Shown here piece after piece: positions 44,686 to 55,959 of a DNA stretch of 64,000 nt. Within the stretch, counting starts at the first letter, position 1. Every line of letters starts with the position of its first letter. The notes beneath the pieces were generated by a model that saw only the letters and a list, made by a program, of their open reading frames with translations, did not search any database and was not told where the DNA came from. This DNA comes from Takashimella koratensis (Eukaryota; Basidiomycota; Tremellomycetes; Trichosporonales; Tetragoniomycetaceae), in NCBI GenBank assembly GCA_003116875.1, contig BCKT01000016.1, positions 508,051 to 572,050 on the forward strand. The letters run 5' to 3'. The translations under genes and the position numbers were made by a program.

Positions 44686-47149
44686 ATGACCTCGCGTACA
44701 TCGACCCCCCACTCGTCGCGCTCGATCCTTCGCTCATCGTCTATCGCCAGGGCCGGGCAGAGCGAGTCTCCAACACTCAGCTCTGAAGAAGATATCGTGA
44801 CAGCCTTGGCAGCTGGTCCGATAGCTCCCAATAACACTGGAGGACTCAGCTCGACTACGCACAAGATGTCCAGCAGGGAGATCGTTGGAGACATCGTCGA
44901 CTGTCAGGCCTCCGACACGTCACCCGCTGCAATGGAAGAGGCTATCCAGTTTGACGGCGGGGATGCTGCGAATGGATCGTCTCCGTCAAGAAGGTCTCCC
45001 CTCTCTCGTCTCCCCTCATCATACAAACCCAATCTGTACCTCTCCGGGACGATCGTCGGCATGACTGGTTGGGTAAGCTGAACCCATATCCCCATGAGGG
45101 CGTAAAGCTCACGAGTTACCCAGTTGTTCGGCTTCGACACTGGCTCTATCGGGCCAGTCACCGAAATGCCCCACTTCCCTTCTCTCAACGCCGGTGTCCA
45201 AGGCTTCGTCGTCGCAATCATGCTTCTCACGGCCCTCTTTTCCTCCTTCCTCGCAGGGCCGAAGAGCGACAAGTTCTCTCATTGTTACATCATTGCTGTC
45301 GGGTGTGCGATCTTTGCAGTGGGATCAGCATTGTGTGTGGCTAGTAACGGGACCGGACTAGGGTTGTTTCTCGCAGGCAGAGCCATCGCGGGGATTGGAG
45401 AGGGGCTCTTTTTGAGTCCCGCTGGCGTATGGTTGGTGGAAGCCGCGCCCAAGGAAGTGAGTCAGGCGAAGGGTTGGACGATGGCAACTTCGTGGCTGAC
45501 TTCAACTAGCGTCGTGGTCGAATGGGCGCACTCATCAACCTATGCATCATCGTGAGTTTATGATCCAAGAATTGTACACTCAACCTATGCTGACCCATCA
45601 CAGGTCGGTGTCACTGGCGGTGAGCATTGAAAAATACTCAAACCTGCTAACAGATCAGGTTATTTTGTTTGTTATGGATCAGTCAACATCGATTCTATCT
45701 GGCAATGGCGGGTTCCCTATCTCTGCCAGGGATTCGTCTCATCTACCATCGGCCTACTCGTCTTGACGCCTTTGGTACCTCAATCGCCCCGCTGGCTCCT
45801 CCTCCGCTCGGCTACGCCTCACTTGGCTCTGCCAATCATCGAGGCATTCGCAATCTCCAAGCACTCTGCAGAAGTCGAGAAGACCGAGTTGCTCATGAGG
45901 ACTGAACGAGAACGCACTGAGATTGAGCAAGCTGTAGCCGCGAGTGGAGGCAGGTGGACTAGTCGACTTGGTCTCTCAGGTATCTCCGAGTGTTTCGAAA
46001 CCCGTGGTCACAGGAGGTCAAAGACGATTCTGGGCATTGTGAGTTAGCGCTGTGAGCGGTACGGTGACTCGGACTGATCAGAGCCCTTTGCCACAGATTT
46101 TGCTTGGTTTACAGCAATTGGGCGGTATCGATGCGATCCTATTCTACGCCCCGGTCATCTTCTCCGCCGCAGGTCTGAACAGCAAGCAAGGAAGTTTCCT
46201 TGCGTCTGGTCTGACTGGTATCGTAGGGACAGCGTGAGTTTAACACCCCCAACCTTTGCCCGTCATGAAAAGACTAATATCTCGCCTCAGGGCTACACTC
46301 CCCTGTCAGCTTTGGATGATGGATCGCGTCGGACGTCGCTTTGCCACCATGTTTGGCGGAAGCGTCATGGGGGTCTGTATGAGTGAGTTGTGGCGACATC
46401 GAAGGACTGGGACGTTCGAGGTCATCTGCTGATTCTTAAAGTCACCATTGGGTGTATCTACGCCAGTGGAGCGGGCGCGACCAACCGTGCCGCCCAGTGG
46501 ACCATCATTGGTTTGATCTATGTAAGTGGAGGACTGCTTCAGAATGACGCACACAGCTGACAAGTCTCCACAGGTCTACGTGGCAGGGTGAGTGGATAGA
46601 AGTTTTGAAGGTCAATGACCGCTCTAATATGTTCCAGGTTCACCATGACGTGGTCTCTGGTGCTCAAGTGCTACGTTGCGGAGATTCAACCCAACAGTAC
46701 CCGTGCATCGGCCTCTTCTCTTGCTCAGTGTTGCAGTGAGTAATATTAATTTGAATGGGGTAGAGATCGGTGACTGACATCGCGACGCATTCTTACAGAC
46801 TGGGTCGTCAACATCATCATTGCTCTGTCGACGCCTGCTTTCCTTCAGAAATCCACGAGCGGGCCGTACTTCCTATACGGTTCATTCGCCGGTGAGTTTG
46901 GTCCGAGAGTGTTGGGTGGCGAAACGAAATGCTTGGCTGACACAGACCAACGCAGTGATCGGAGTAGCGATCGCTGTAGGGATGCCAGAGACCAAAGGGT
47001 TGAGCATGCAGCAAGTAGACGAAGCGTGGGAGCGCAAGTCTGAGCGAGTTCATGAGTTTGTGGATGGGTTGACGCACTGGGTCCTCAAGGAGGCGCGCAG
47101 GGCCGAGCGCGGCGAGGCATTCGAACTAGGTGTTAGGCGGGAACAGTGA
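44686..47149 (+). CDS. MFS sugar transporter 1 of a tandem pair
   Basis: A multi-exon gene of the Sugar_tr family. A long cytosolic N-terminus (~125 residues) precedes TM1 (LFGFDTGSIGPVTEMPHF). Family signatures: GRAIAGIGEGLFLSP, a split R-R-G-R-M-G-A-L, VPQSPRWLLLRS, LLGLQQLGGIDAILFYAPVI, DRVGRRFATMF and the closing PETKGLSMQQVDEAWERK. Twelve membrane spans are expected. It shares with its tandem partner the N-terminal patches EEDIVTALA, SPAAMEEAIQ and SSYKPNLYLSGTIVG, and the same intron positions. All introns are canonical and no break is seen, so it should be functional. Family members carry hexoses or related sugars and polyols; substrate not readable. The TM1 variant with D-T-G-S-I-G-P-V is a little unusual against the common D-T-G-V-I-G. 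Confidence 0.88.
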
Positions 47150-47587
47150 TCGATAGACCCAGAGACCTAGAAGGTACTCCAGAGACCCAGAAGGGGAACG
47201 CCAGCCCCAGAGAAGATATCCTTACACATATCTACGATGATCGCGCTTTGGCGTACCTACAACATGCAGCCGTGTCATATTTTGCGTTTCTCACTGGCCT
47301 GTGCTTAGCTTTAGTCGAGGTGTTTTACAGAAACATCAGAAAACGGAACCAAACATCCGGTAAACGTCGGATAAATCCATCTCTCACCGGTTCCCTGGTT
47401 CGGAGGTCACCGGTGACTTGGGGTTGAGGGTGTCATTGGGTGTCATTGGGTGTCATAGCGGCTTAGGTTGGTAAGCATGGAGCGTTCCCAGTTGACTCAA
47501 TCTCATCGTACGTACCTTCGATGATACCAAAAGTATACCTATAAAGGACGTGATCGCTTGCCTGCTGTGAAAATAAGCCAACTCACA
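47150..47587 (+). promoter_or_regulatory. Upstream region of sugar transporter 2 with TATA box
   Basis: CCTATAAAGG at 47538-47547, about 45 nt before the ATG at 47588. It also holds a short direct repeat GGTGTCATTGGGTGTCATTG at 47426-47450. No gene in the interval. Confidence 0.5.
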
Positions 47588-50109
47588 ATGACTTCGCTTT
47601 CTCTATCACCCGTACCTTCACGCTCAACCATGCGTACAACGTCCAGAACCAAAAGCAGGCAGTCCGAAGACCAACACGCATCGCGTCCCAGCTCGCTCTT
47701 CGAGGAGGAAGATATAGTTTCCGCTCTTGCAGGGGATCCTACCTTGCCCAACTTTACAGGAACTTTTAGTGCTGCTCGATACGGTAGCAGTTCGGGTCGA
47801 GAGTGGACAGGAGACCAAGTCGATCAACCCCCCGACCGCATGTCTCCTGCCGCGATGGAGGAAGCGATCCAAGCACAGGCTAACGAGATAACCAGAGGCC
47901 CTTCTCATATCGGCAACTCAGCTGTGCCCAGTCCGAGCTCGTCCTACAAGCCCAACTTGTATTTGGCAGGAACGATCGTCGGCTTCACCGGCTGGGTGAG
48001 CGCCATAGGGCTTTGATTCGATATGCAGACGCTGACACCGTGCTCAGCTGTTTGGATTTGATACGGGCTCCATCGGCCCCGTGACTGAGATGCCGCACTT
48101 CCCCTCCCTCGACGCGGGACTGCAGGGCTTTGTTGTTGCAGTAATGCTCCTCACGGCCCTCTTGGCTTCACCCGTCGCCGGACCGCTCACCGACAAGTTC
48201 TCTCATTGCTATATCGTATCTGCAGGCTGCGCGATCTACGCTCTAGGCTCGGCACTATGTGTTGCAAGTAGTGGAAGCGGCTTGGCTCTGTTTTTGGTTG
48301 GGAGAGCTTTGGCTGGAGTAGGTGAAGGGTTGTTCTTGAGCCCTGCTAGTGTGTGGCTAGTGGAGGCGGCCCCAAAAGAAGTGAGCAATCTGCGTTGAGT
48401 CATCAGCAAATGAGACTGACAGGAATCAGCGCCGCGGACGTATGGGATCGCTCATCCAACTGTGCATCATTGTAAGTCTGATGCATTTGAGAAGATGCAT
48501 ACGCTGACACCTGATCAGTCTGGCGTCACAGGTGGTGAGTGTTTCAGCGACCCGCTCTCGACTTCCCTCAACGCCCTTGCTCATGGTGGTACAGGTTACT
48601 TTGTATGCTACGGCTCAGTCAACATCGACTCGGTATGGCAATGGCGCCTACCGTACCTATGTCAAGTATTCGTGGCGTCGACACTGTCCATCTTGGTTCT
48701 CACCCCACTGGTCCCCCAATCGCCTCGCTGGCTTCTTCTCCGCTCAAAAACACCGCACCTCGCATTGCCCATCATCGAGGCGTTTGCAATCTCAAAGGTC
48801 TCGGCAGAGATTGAGAAGACTGAGCTCCTCATGCGAACCGATCAGGAACGGGCGGAGATTGATCAGGCACTCGCGGCTGGAGGACGTGGATGGGTCAGTA
48901 GGCTTGGGCTTGGTGGGATCTCGGAGTGCTTTGAGACTCGTGGTCACAGGAGGTCAAAGAGCACTCTCGGAATCGTGAGTATCGATCAGGCTGTATTAGT
49001 TCAGTTCCTGGGAAAGGCGGCGGTGTATCCAGGCTGACCGTTGGTGACGCAGGCTCTCCTCGGTATCCAGCAGCTCGGAGGGATAGATGCCGTCTTGTTC
49101 TATGCCCCTGTCATCTTCTCGTCTGCCGGTCTGAGCAGTAAACAGGGCAGTTTCCTGGCGTCTGGTCTGACCGGTATCGTGGGGCTCGTGTGAGTATCAG
49201 AAATCAACTTGATTACGTCAGTAGTGCTGAACTAAGTTTCTAGGACCACAATCCCTTGTCAGCTTTGGATGATGGATCGCCTCGGTCGTCGCCCAGCTAC
49301 GATGGTCGGCGGTATCATTATGGGCGCCTGCATGAGTGAGTTGTACCTGTGTCAAGGATAGCCAAGGAGACGCTGTTTCATCCGCTGACTCTTTTGTATT
49401 AGTCACCATTGGTGGTATCTATGCGAGTGGAGCCGGGTCGTACTCCCGAGGAGCACAATGGACTGTTATCGGTCTGATCTACGTAAGTGACTGAGACACA
49501 CATGAAAACATCACATGATTGACAGATCTTCTCAGGTGTTTGTGGCAGGGTGAGTCCGAAGAACAACAATGCAAGGACGTCAACTGATGAGCTGTAGCTT
49601 CCAAACGACATGGTCTCTGGTTCTGAAATGCTATGTGGCGGAGATTCAGCCAAACAGTACCCGCGCCTCAGCGTCCTCCTTGGCTCAATGCTGCAGTGAG
49701 TCGGTGATCGATGGTCTGGGTATGATTGATACCGACTTACTCCTGTACTAGACTGGGTCGTGAACATTGTCATCGCCTTGTCTACACCGGCTTTCTTGAA
49801 GAAGTCACCTAGTGGGCCGTACTTTTTGTATGGCACATTCTGCTGTGAGTCTTGTGCTTGACGTCAACACACCAACGTCAATTAGTGTAGATCTGTGCTG
49901 ATCAGACTGCATGGTCAGTGATCGGGGCAGTGATTGGGTTTGTCATGCCCGAGACGAAAGGGTTGAGTATGCAAGAGGTGGACGAGGCATGGGAGCGCAA
50001 GGCTGAGCGAGTGCATGAGGTTGTGGGTGGGTTGAGGCATTGGGTTAGGAAGGAGGCGCGGAGGGCTGAGACTGATGCGTTCGAGCTAGGGGTGAGGCGG
50101 GAGCAGTGA
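47588..50109 (+). CDS. MFS sugar transporter 2 of a tandem pair
   Basis: Closely similar to the gene at 44686 over its whole length and with the same exon layout: LFGFDTGSIGPVTEMPHF, LLTALLASPVAGPLTDKFSH, GRALAGVGEGLFLSPASVWL, VPQSPRWLLLRSKTPHLALP, LLGIQQLGGIDAVLFYAPVI, DRLGRRPATMVGG and PETKGLSMQEVDEAWERK. The N-terminal extension is ~140 residues and conserves only patches. The last intron before GAVIGFVMPETKG is longer than in copy 1. No frame break found. The two copies differ in loop residues and in intron sequences, so the duplication is not very recent. Confidence 0.88.
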
Positions 50110-50544
50110 TAGATCCCCAAGATGCATGTGTGTCTGGCGCAAGTGTCGGCGTTAAGATGGACCTTGTTAAAGCCGACGCCTAGCCCTAGTCTTCATGGTT
50201 GCCACACTGACTCTGCTCGGAAATATACTCCTCTCCACCCAATCGGCGTTATCCTCCTGGGTGGGTATTCTAGGTTGAGACCCTGAGTCTGGATTATCAG
50301 AAAGTGCCACACTCGTTAGACTGGACGATTTTTCGCATACAATCGAATTAGCAACTTGATCCTTCAATCGTCTTCTCCATCTACCACCCACCCTCAAATC
50401 AAGTGAGTCACAGCAGCCAGGTTGGCCATGGGGTGATGCGGACATTGGAGGAGACAAAGGGAGAGGAGGGTCGTGTCGGGAGGGTGTGGTGTGATGGCAC
50501 CAGTCGAGGAACCTGCGCTGACAATCATCCTCTAGTCTTCCAAA
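50110..50544 (+). promoter_or_regulatory. Upstream region and first exon leader of RPL11
   Basis: About 435 bp between the transporter stop and the RPL11 start codon. It ends in CTCTAGTCTTCCAAA just before the ATG. Minus-strand ORFs crossing it continue into the RPL11 intron and are judged spurious. Confidence 0.45.
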
Positions 50545-51723
50545 ATGGTGCGTTGAAAATTCGCGTTGGTTATTCGTCTCGCGAGCGTCAAGGGATGGCC
50601 AGGTCGGGAGGGGACAAGGGCGGGCAGGCTGGGCTTGGGATAGAGTGTCAGAGAAGGGGAAGGAGTTGGGACTGGATTGGAGACTGCTTCTGGAGGACAA
50701 GGGTGTAAAGGGGCAAGGTGTCGGCGGCCAAGTCGGGAGTGGATCTGGGTTGGAGAGAGAGAGGGCAAGGGGAAGGAGCGAGTCGAGATACTTGCATCGG
50801 AGCCTGTTCTTGTGTTGTGTGGGGGCGATGCTGAGGTATTGACGATTGGCGTTGGGGTGCTACCGGTGGACGAGCGGGAGGAGTACAAGGAGGACGCAGA
50901 CGGTGTCAGAGACCGAAAAGTTGGATCCATGTTGAATGCAACTGACCCACCTCCAGGCCGAGGACAAGAGCGCCCCCGTCAACACGATGAAGGAGCTTCG
51001 CATCGAGAAGCTCGTCGTCAGTGAGTTACAAGTTTGCCATGTCTGCAATGTTGAGGCTTTGAGTTGTATTCATAACTAACCACTCGTAGACATCTCCGTC
51101 GGTGAATCCGGTGACCGACTTACTCGTGCCTCCAAGGTTCTCGAGCAGCTCACTGGTCAGACCCCCGTCACCTCCAAGGCGCGCTACACTGTCCGATCCT
51201 TCTCGATTCGTCGTAACGAGAAGATTGCGTGCCACGTCACCATCCGCGGCCCCAAGGCTGAGGAGGTCCTCGAGCGTGCCCTCAAGGTCAAGGAGTACGA
51301 GCTCAGGAGGGTCAACTTCTCCGAGACGGGCAACTTTGGTTTCGGTATCGACGAGCACATCGACTTGGGTATCAAGTACGACCCAGGAATCGGTATCTTC
51401 GGTATGGACTTGTGAGTTTTGGGTTGGGTTTACATTTGCTTTTCATTTCGTACATCTGTCTCGAATCCGTCACTGACATCTCACAGCTACGTTGTCATGG
51501 GCCGCCCCGGTATGCGTGTTGCCCGCCGGAAGCAGAAGGTCGGCCGTGTCGGCTTCTCGCACAAGGTCAAGCCTGACCAGTGAGTCCAAGATCCTAGATT
51601 GCACCCGCTTTCCCCTTCAGTGTCTACCTCCCTCATTGGTTCATCGCAATGTACGTTGCTGACCCATCTTCCAGGACCATTGCTTGGTTCAAGCAGAGGT
51701 TCGACGGCATCGTCTCTCGTTAA
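50545..51723 (+). CDS. RPL11: 60S ribosomal protein L11 (uL5)
   Basis: Exons are 50545-50547 (the ATG only), 50957-51020, 51090-51411, 51487-51578 and 51675-51723. The protein begins [20 protein letters not shown] and then matches eukaryotic L11 almost throughout: [78 protein letters not shown] and [18 protein letters not shown], ending [12 protein letters not shown]. It belongs to the 60S central protuberance with 5S rRNA and L5. The start codon is followed directly by a donor (GTGCGT) and a 409-nt intron. This is typical of some basidiomycete ribosomal genes and invisible to single-exon searches. Codon bias is strong. Confidence 0.95.
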
Positions 51724-52196
51724 GCACTCGTTTGCTTGACGACGATGGTGGGCGGCGACGATGGAAGGGGGCTCTTTGCATTCTCACAGTGTTAGGGCCA
51801 ACTAGGGATGGATGTATATCACTTCATTTTCTGGCTACGAGGGTATAGGACATGCGCAGAGAGGCGACTCGCAAGAGGACAGAGCTATGGTCAAGACGTC
51901 GAGTCGTGGACTACGTCCCCCACCGCTCATGGTACACAATTCATCATGAGCCAAGCATGGCAACAATTCGAAACTGACAATAAGCTGTTATCGACTGACC
52001 AACTGACACTAACCAATCTCTACCTCAGATACCTGGGGCACAAACAATCGTTGGGTATGAATCGAGCATGACAAGAATAACAAGCCTTTCACCTCAACCT
52101 GGAGACACTGACCCCTGCGAGGATTGAACAACCACAAACCGGCTCAAGCCCAAGCAGCAATGATCACACACCGCCATCGTCACCGATTCTTCGGAA
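51724..52196. other. Convergent 3' region of RPL11 and the Zn2Cys6 gene
   Basis: About 470 bp. No gene; mixed composition. Confidence 0.4.
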
Positions 52197-54664
52197 CTAG
52201 ATGTGATGAAACGGCCCTTCGAGATCCATCATCCCCAGCGCGTCCACTTCCATCTTTGTATCTCCAAAAGCGTCCCCTCCCATTCCCTGCGCATGCTGCC
52301 CTTCGAACCCTGCTCCGCTCTGAACCGAGTTCACACCCACGTCGTGTCCCTCGCCTTTGTCTTTCCCGTCCTCGTGGTCTATCGCCCAGGACGGCTGCGC
52401 ATCGAGGTCCATGTCCAACGGCTGGTCGAACAGCGTCGGGCTCTGACACTGCTGATGCGCCTGCTGTGCCTGCTGCTGCTGTTGCTGCAGGACGGGGCTG
52501 CCGGCTCGACTGACCGACGCGCTGCTCACCGTGCTCATGAGCGTGTACAAGCTTGGTTTGCGGATTCGCTGCAACGCCTTGACACCAGGTGAGAGGATGT
52601 CAAAGTCTTGCCCGCTGCCATTCCGACCGCCGCCACCGGAACCGAGCGGGGCGCTAGTGGGCGCCGAGTAAGCAGACAGCGGGGAGTAAGGTGGTCCACC
52701 CTCGTCGTTGGCGTTGGAAGAGACGTTGACGTTCAAGTCAAGGCCTGAAGTCGCACCACCGTCCACAGCACCGTGGGACATGACTGATCCCGCACCCACA
52801 CTGCCACCGCCGCCTGCACCACCAGCAATCCCTGCACCCGCACCCATGTAGTCGGGGATCTCATGGCGCATGTGGATTGGGCTGACCGCACGTGAGAACG
52901 GGTCGTCTCTCCCGCTGAGAGTCATGGGGAAAGCGCCACCCGAAGGGGGTCCGAACGTCGGCTCGAGAGTGCCAGCCGCCCCGCCCTGCGTCGAGAGCGA
53001 GAGATTGATTCGCCGGCCGTTAATCCATCGCGGACCTGCGGCGAGTGCACCTGCGAATGCACCTTGGAGTACCGCAAGAGGCGGCGGTGCACCCACGCTC
53101 CCGCCGAACGCCCCCATGGGGGATCCAGGAGCGTCGTTGGTGGCATCGTGACCGCTGGGAGGAGGCTTGCCGCTCTGCAGGTTGGAGAGGCCAAGGGGGA
53201 GGGGAATTCCACTCGAGAGGGGGTGTTTGCCTACCACTTGGCCAGCTGGGGCCAAGGGGTGGGGAGCCGAGCTTTGCGGGTGCGGGTGCGGAGGGCCGAG
53301 GGAGTGAGTAGGGCCCGTGGGCGCGTTGGTCTCCGCGCTGACAGCGGCGGCTGCGCCAGCTGTCAGACCGCCACTCGGGGACACGCCGTAGTGGGGTCCG
53401 GCGGGGCCGTTGGTTGCCTGCAACGAGGTATGGGGCGGATACATGGAATACGGCGACGAGCCGAGTGGAAGACCCGGGTGTCCAGAGTGCGGATGCGGCG
53501 GCTGGTTGCCAAGCGGATGTTGCTGGTGACGGTGAGGATGCCCTCCCCCGGGCACATCGTATCGCGTGTGGCGGACGAGGTCGTGACTGTGAACGTTGGA
53601 AGGAGAGTGCAAGGGTTCAGACTCGGGAGGTGGCGGTTGGTAAAACCCTTCGCCCTTGGACACGCGACGCTTGTATGGCCCGCTGCAAATCATGGTCAGT
53701 TTGTGCGAGATCGACAGGCTAGAACTGAACAAAAGGACATACCGCTTGACTCCCGTTTTGCGGGGTTTGCGAGACGAGTCGACACAGTCTTTGAGCTTGT
53801 ACTTTACGCAGCGGTCGCAGGGTCTGGGTGTGTTAGCCAGCACTCCCCAATGATGCCAGTATTGGCAATGGCTTTTCAATGTCATTGACTTTACACAACT
53901 CACCGGGTGTTCGAACACTTCTTGCAGGCCTTTTGACAATGGGTGCAAGCAATACGGACCTGGGCCCGCTTCCTCCTGGGACCAGGGACGACCGCCGTTT
54001 GCGCCTCCGATTCGAAATCGACATCGACGTCCCCGTCGTAGCCCGTGTACGGTGCGGTCGGGGAAAACGATGTCGTCGTTGGTTGCGCCGAGGGCGGGAG
54101 GTGCGCGTAGTCGTGGTCTAACTCGCCGATGGAAGGCGGGCCACCGCTCGACGAGGTAGGGTCAGAGCTGGCTAGGTCGTTGGCGGTGTGCGGGTGGGTG
54201 AGATGCTGCGATGATGAGGTGGCTTCGTAAGTGGGAGACGCAGGCCAGAACTGTGGCGAAAAACACATCGACGTCAGCACAATGAATAGGAAGCTGTATT
54301 CACAAGGGATGAGGAGAGGGCGATGGGGAGTAGTTCTTGTTCACTTGTGCAAGCAAACTCTACATACCGAGTCTGATCCTACGGGTGCGAAATGGCTCTG
54401 CATCGCCGACTGAGGGTGGAGGTCATCCCACCCAGCTGTGGCTGTCCTCCCACTGCCCAGTGGCGAAGTAGGCAACGAGACCGTCCCCTTTGCCCGAGAC
54501 ATCGACACCATGTCGCCGTGGGGGGGCACGCTGATGCTGAGTCCCGGGCCAGGAGAGGGGGCGAGCGGGTAGCCAGACTGTACAGCGGGCGGTTGGCGAC
54601 CTGGTCCGAGCATCGACGGCTGACGCGGGGCGTACGTCGCGGTGTCTGAATAGTGGCGTAACAT
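52197..54664 (-). CDS. Zn2Cys6 transcription factor
   Basis: Exons 54368-54664, 53904-54250, 53743-53823 and 52197-53682 give 736 residues. The DNA-binding region reads RIACTHCQKACKKCSNTRPC and continues DRCVKYKLKDC, i.e. C-x2-C-x6-C-x5-C-x2-C-x7-C with one extra Cys inside the x6 loop. An intron splits it after NTR. A basic linker RKTGVKRGPYKRR follows. This type (CTxCQxACKKC ... GPYKRR) is a conserved fungal regulator group. Upstream is a ~200-residue Pro/Ser-rich N-terminus. Downstream is a long Pro/His/Gly-rich disordered region with a poly-Gln stretch and no visible fungal-specific TF domain. Likely a nuclear regulator; targets unknown. Confidence 0.85.
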
Positions 54665-55959
54665 TGAGGCGGGGCTGGATTGGGTTGGCGGAGGTTTGAG
54701 GTTCGAGGGAGAGGAGAGTGAACGATCGAGGGCTCGTGTTATGAGTGGGGGAAGCGCTGGGGACGGAGCGAGCTTAAACGTCTGCCAACGGACTCGGTGA
54801 AGTTGACGTGATGACGACGTGTGAACGTTTCGCTCTTTGTGAGGCTGAAGACAGTGTAAGGAAGACAGTCGAAAGCGTAAGGAGTGAACAGAGGATGTCT
54901 CTGTCGTGATCTTGATGCGGAGGCGGTGGGTCCAGCGTATAGGATGACGATGTTCGTGTTGAGCGGTGACTGGATTGAGCAGCGATGGCTGCCTTTTGAG
55001 TTGAGATGCTGTAAAGGCGAAAGAATGGTGAGTACTTGAGAGGAAGCGCGAGGCTATGAGGGTTAGAGTGGAGTGGTAGGCGGAGGGTGATCCAGCCCGA
55101 CCGGCCGGTCTGACTTACTAGACTGTTGGCTTCGAGAAGTGGTAGCTCGCGGCTGGATGCGGGAGAGAGTGGGGGGATTGAAAGAGTACGGGGGAAGATG
55201 TCAGGATGGGCGGGCTTCAAAGGCTGATGATGACGGGACGAGAGGGATTCTCGGGGTGAGGGGGAAGAGCAGAGGTGATGTCAATCTGTGCTTGAACTGG
55301 TGGGCCAAGGTTGTCGGGGTGAGAATGAGAAAGAGGAAGAGAAAGAAAGAGAGAGAGAGGAGGCGAGAGCGGGCGGACAAACTTGGAGAGGCTGGGGGGC
55401 TTGGAGTGACGATGATGGTGCAAGAGGAGAGGGAGTGAGTCAGCGCCAGGCGGAGTCTGGGGTGAAAGCGTGGGATAAGTGAGATCCTTTGACTACCGAC
55501 TCCGGCCGGCCAGGCATGAAAGGTAGGACGACGGGGCTGCCAAGGAGGGTCGGTCGGTCTAGCCCACGGCGATGGAGTGGGGGTGAGGCGCGGGGTGGGG
55601 GATGGGTGGGTGAGTGTGAGGTTGGAAGCGGGTGAGCAGGGCAAGGGAGCGTCAGAGATGCGCGTGTGGGAGGGGTATGGGTGAGTGGGGAAAGTGGGTG
55701 AGGCGTTTGGGAAGGGTATGAGGGGTTTAGGAGGGAAGAGGAGCGGAGAGGGGGGACAGGGGGATGAGCGACAGATTGGAGGTCCGTTCCAAGCCCAGAC
55801 AAGAGGCTACATGCGGGGAAGAGGGTAAATGGTGGGATAGAGCGGTGAGATCGGCATCAGGTGAAAAGATGGATCAGGTCGGTCGCTGGAGACGAGGATG
55901 AAAGGATCGGATGGGCACGGAGGGCCTATCCGACTGGTGGGGGTGGGGAGGGGTGTTTG
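54665..55959. other. Purine-rich intergenic region, probable long leader of the Zn2Cys6 gene
   Basis: Strong GA bias on the plus strand (CT on the transcribed strand), with GAGAGAGAGAGG stretches near 55345. The frames in it (about 50-150 codons) are products of composition. No gene supported. Confidence 0.4.

Noticed and set aside
50167..50930. Two overlapping minus-strand frames (Ser/Pro-rich) between sugar transporter 2 and RPL11
   Set aside because: They overlap the RPL11 start codon and intron 1 and cannot be joined with canonical splice sites; composition explains the openness.
52870..53888. Long plus-strand frames opposite the Zn2Cys6 gene
   Set aside because: Antisense of a Pro/Gly-rich coding region; no domain.
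54780..55800. Pro/Ser-rich minus-strand frames upstream of the Zn2Cys6 gene
   Set aside because: Produced by a CT-biased strand; no domain or codon bias like that of real genes here.
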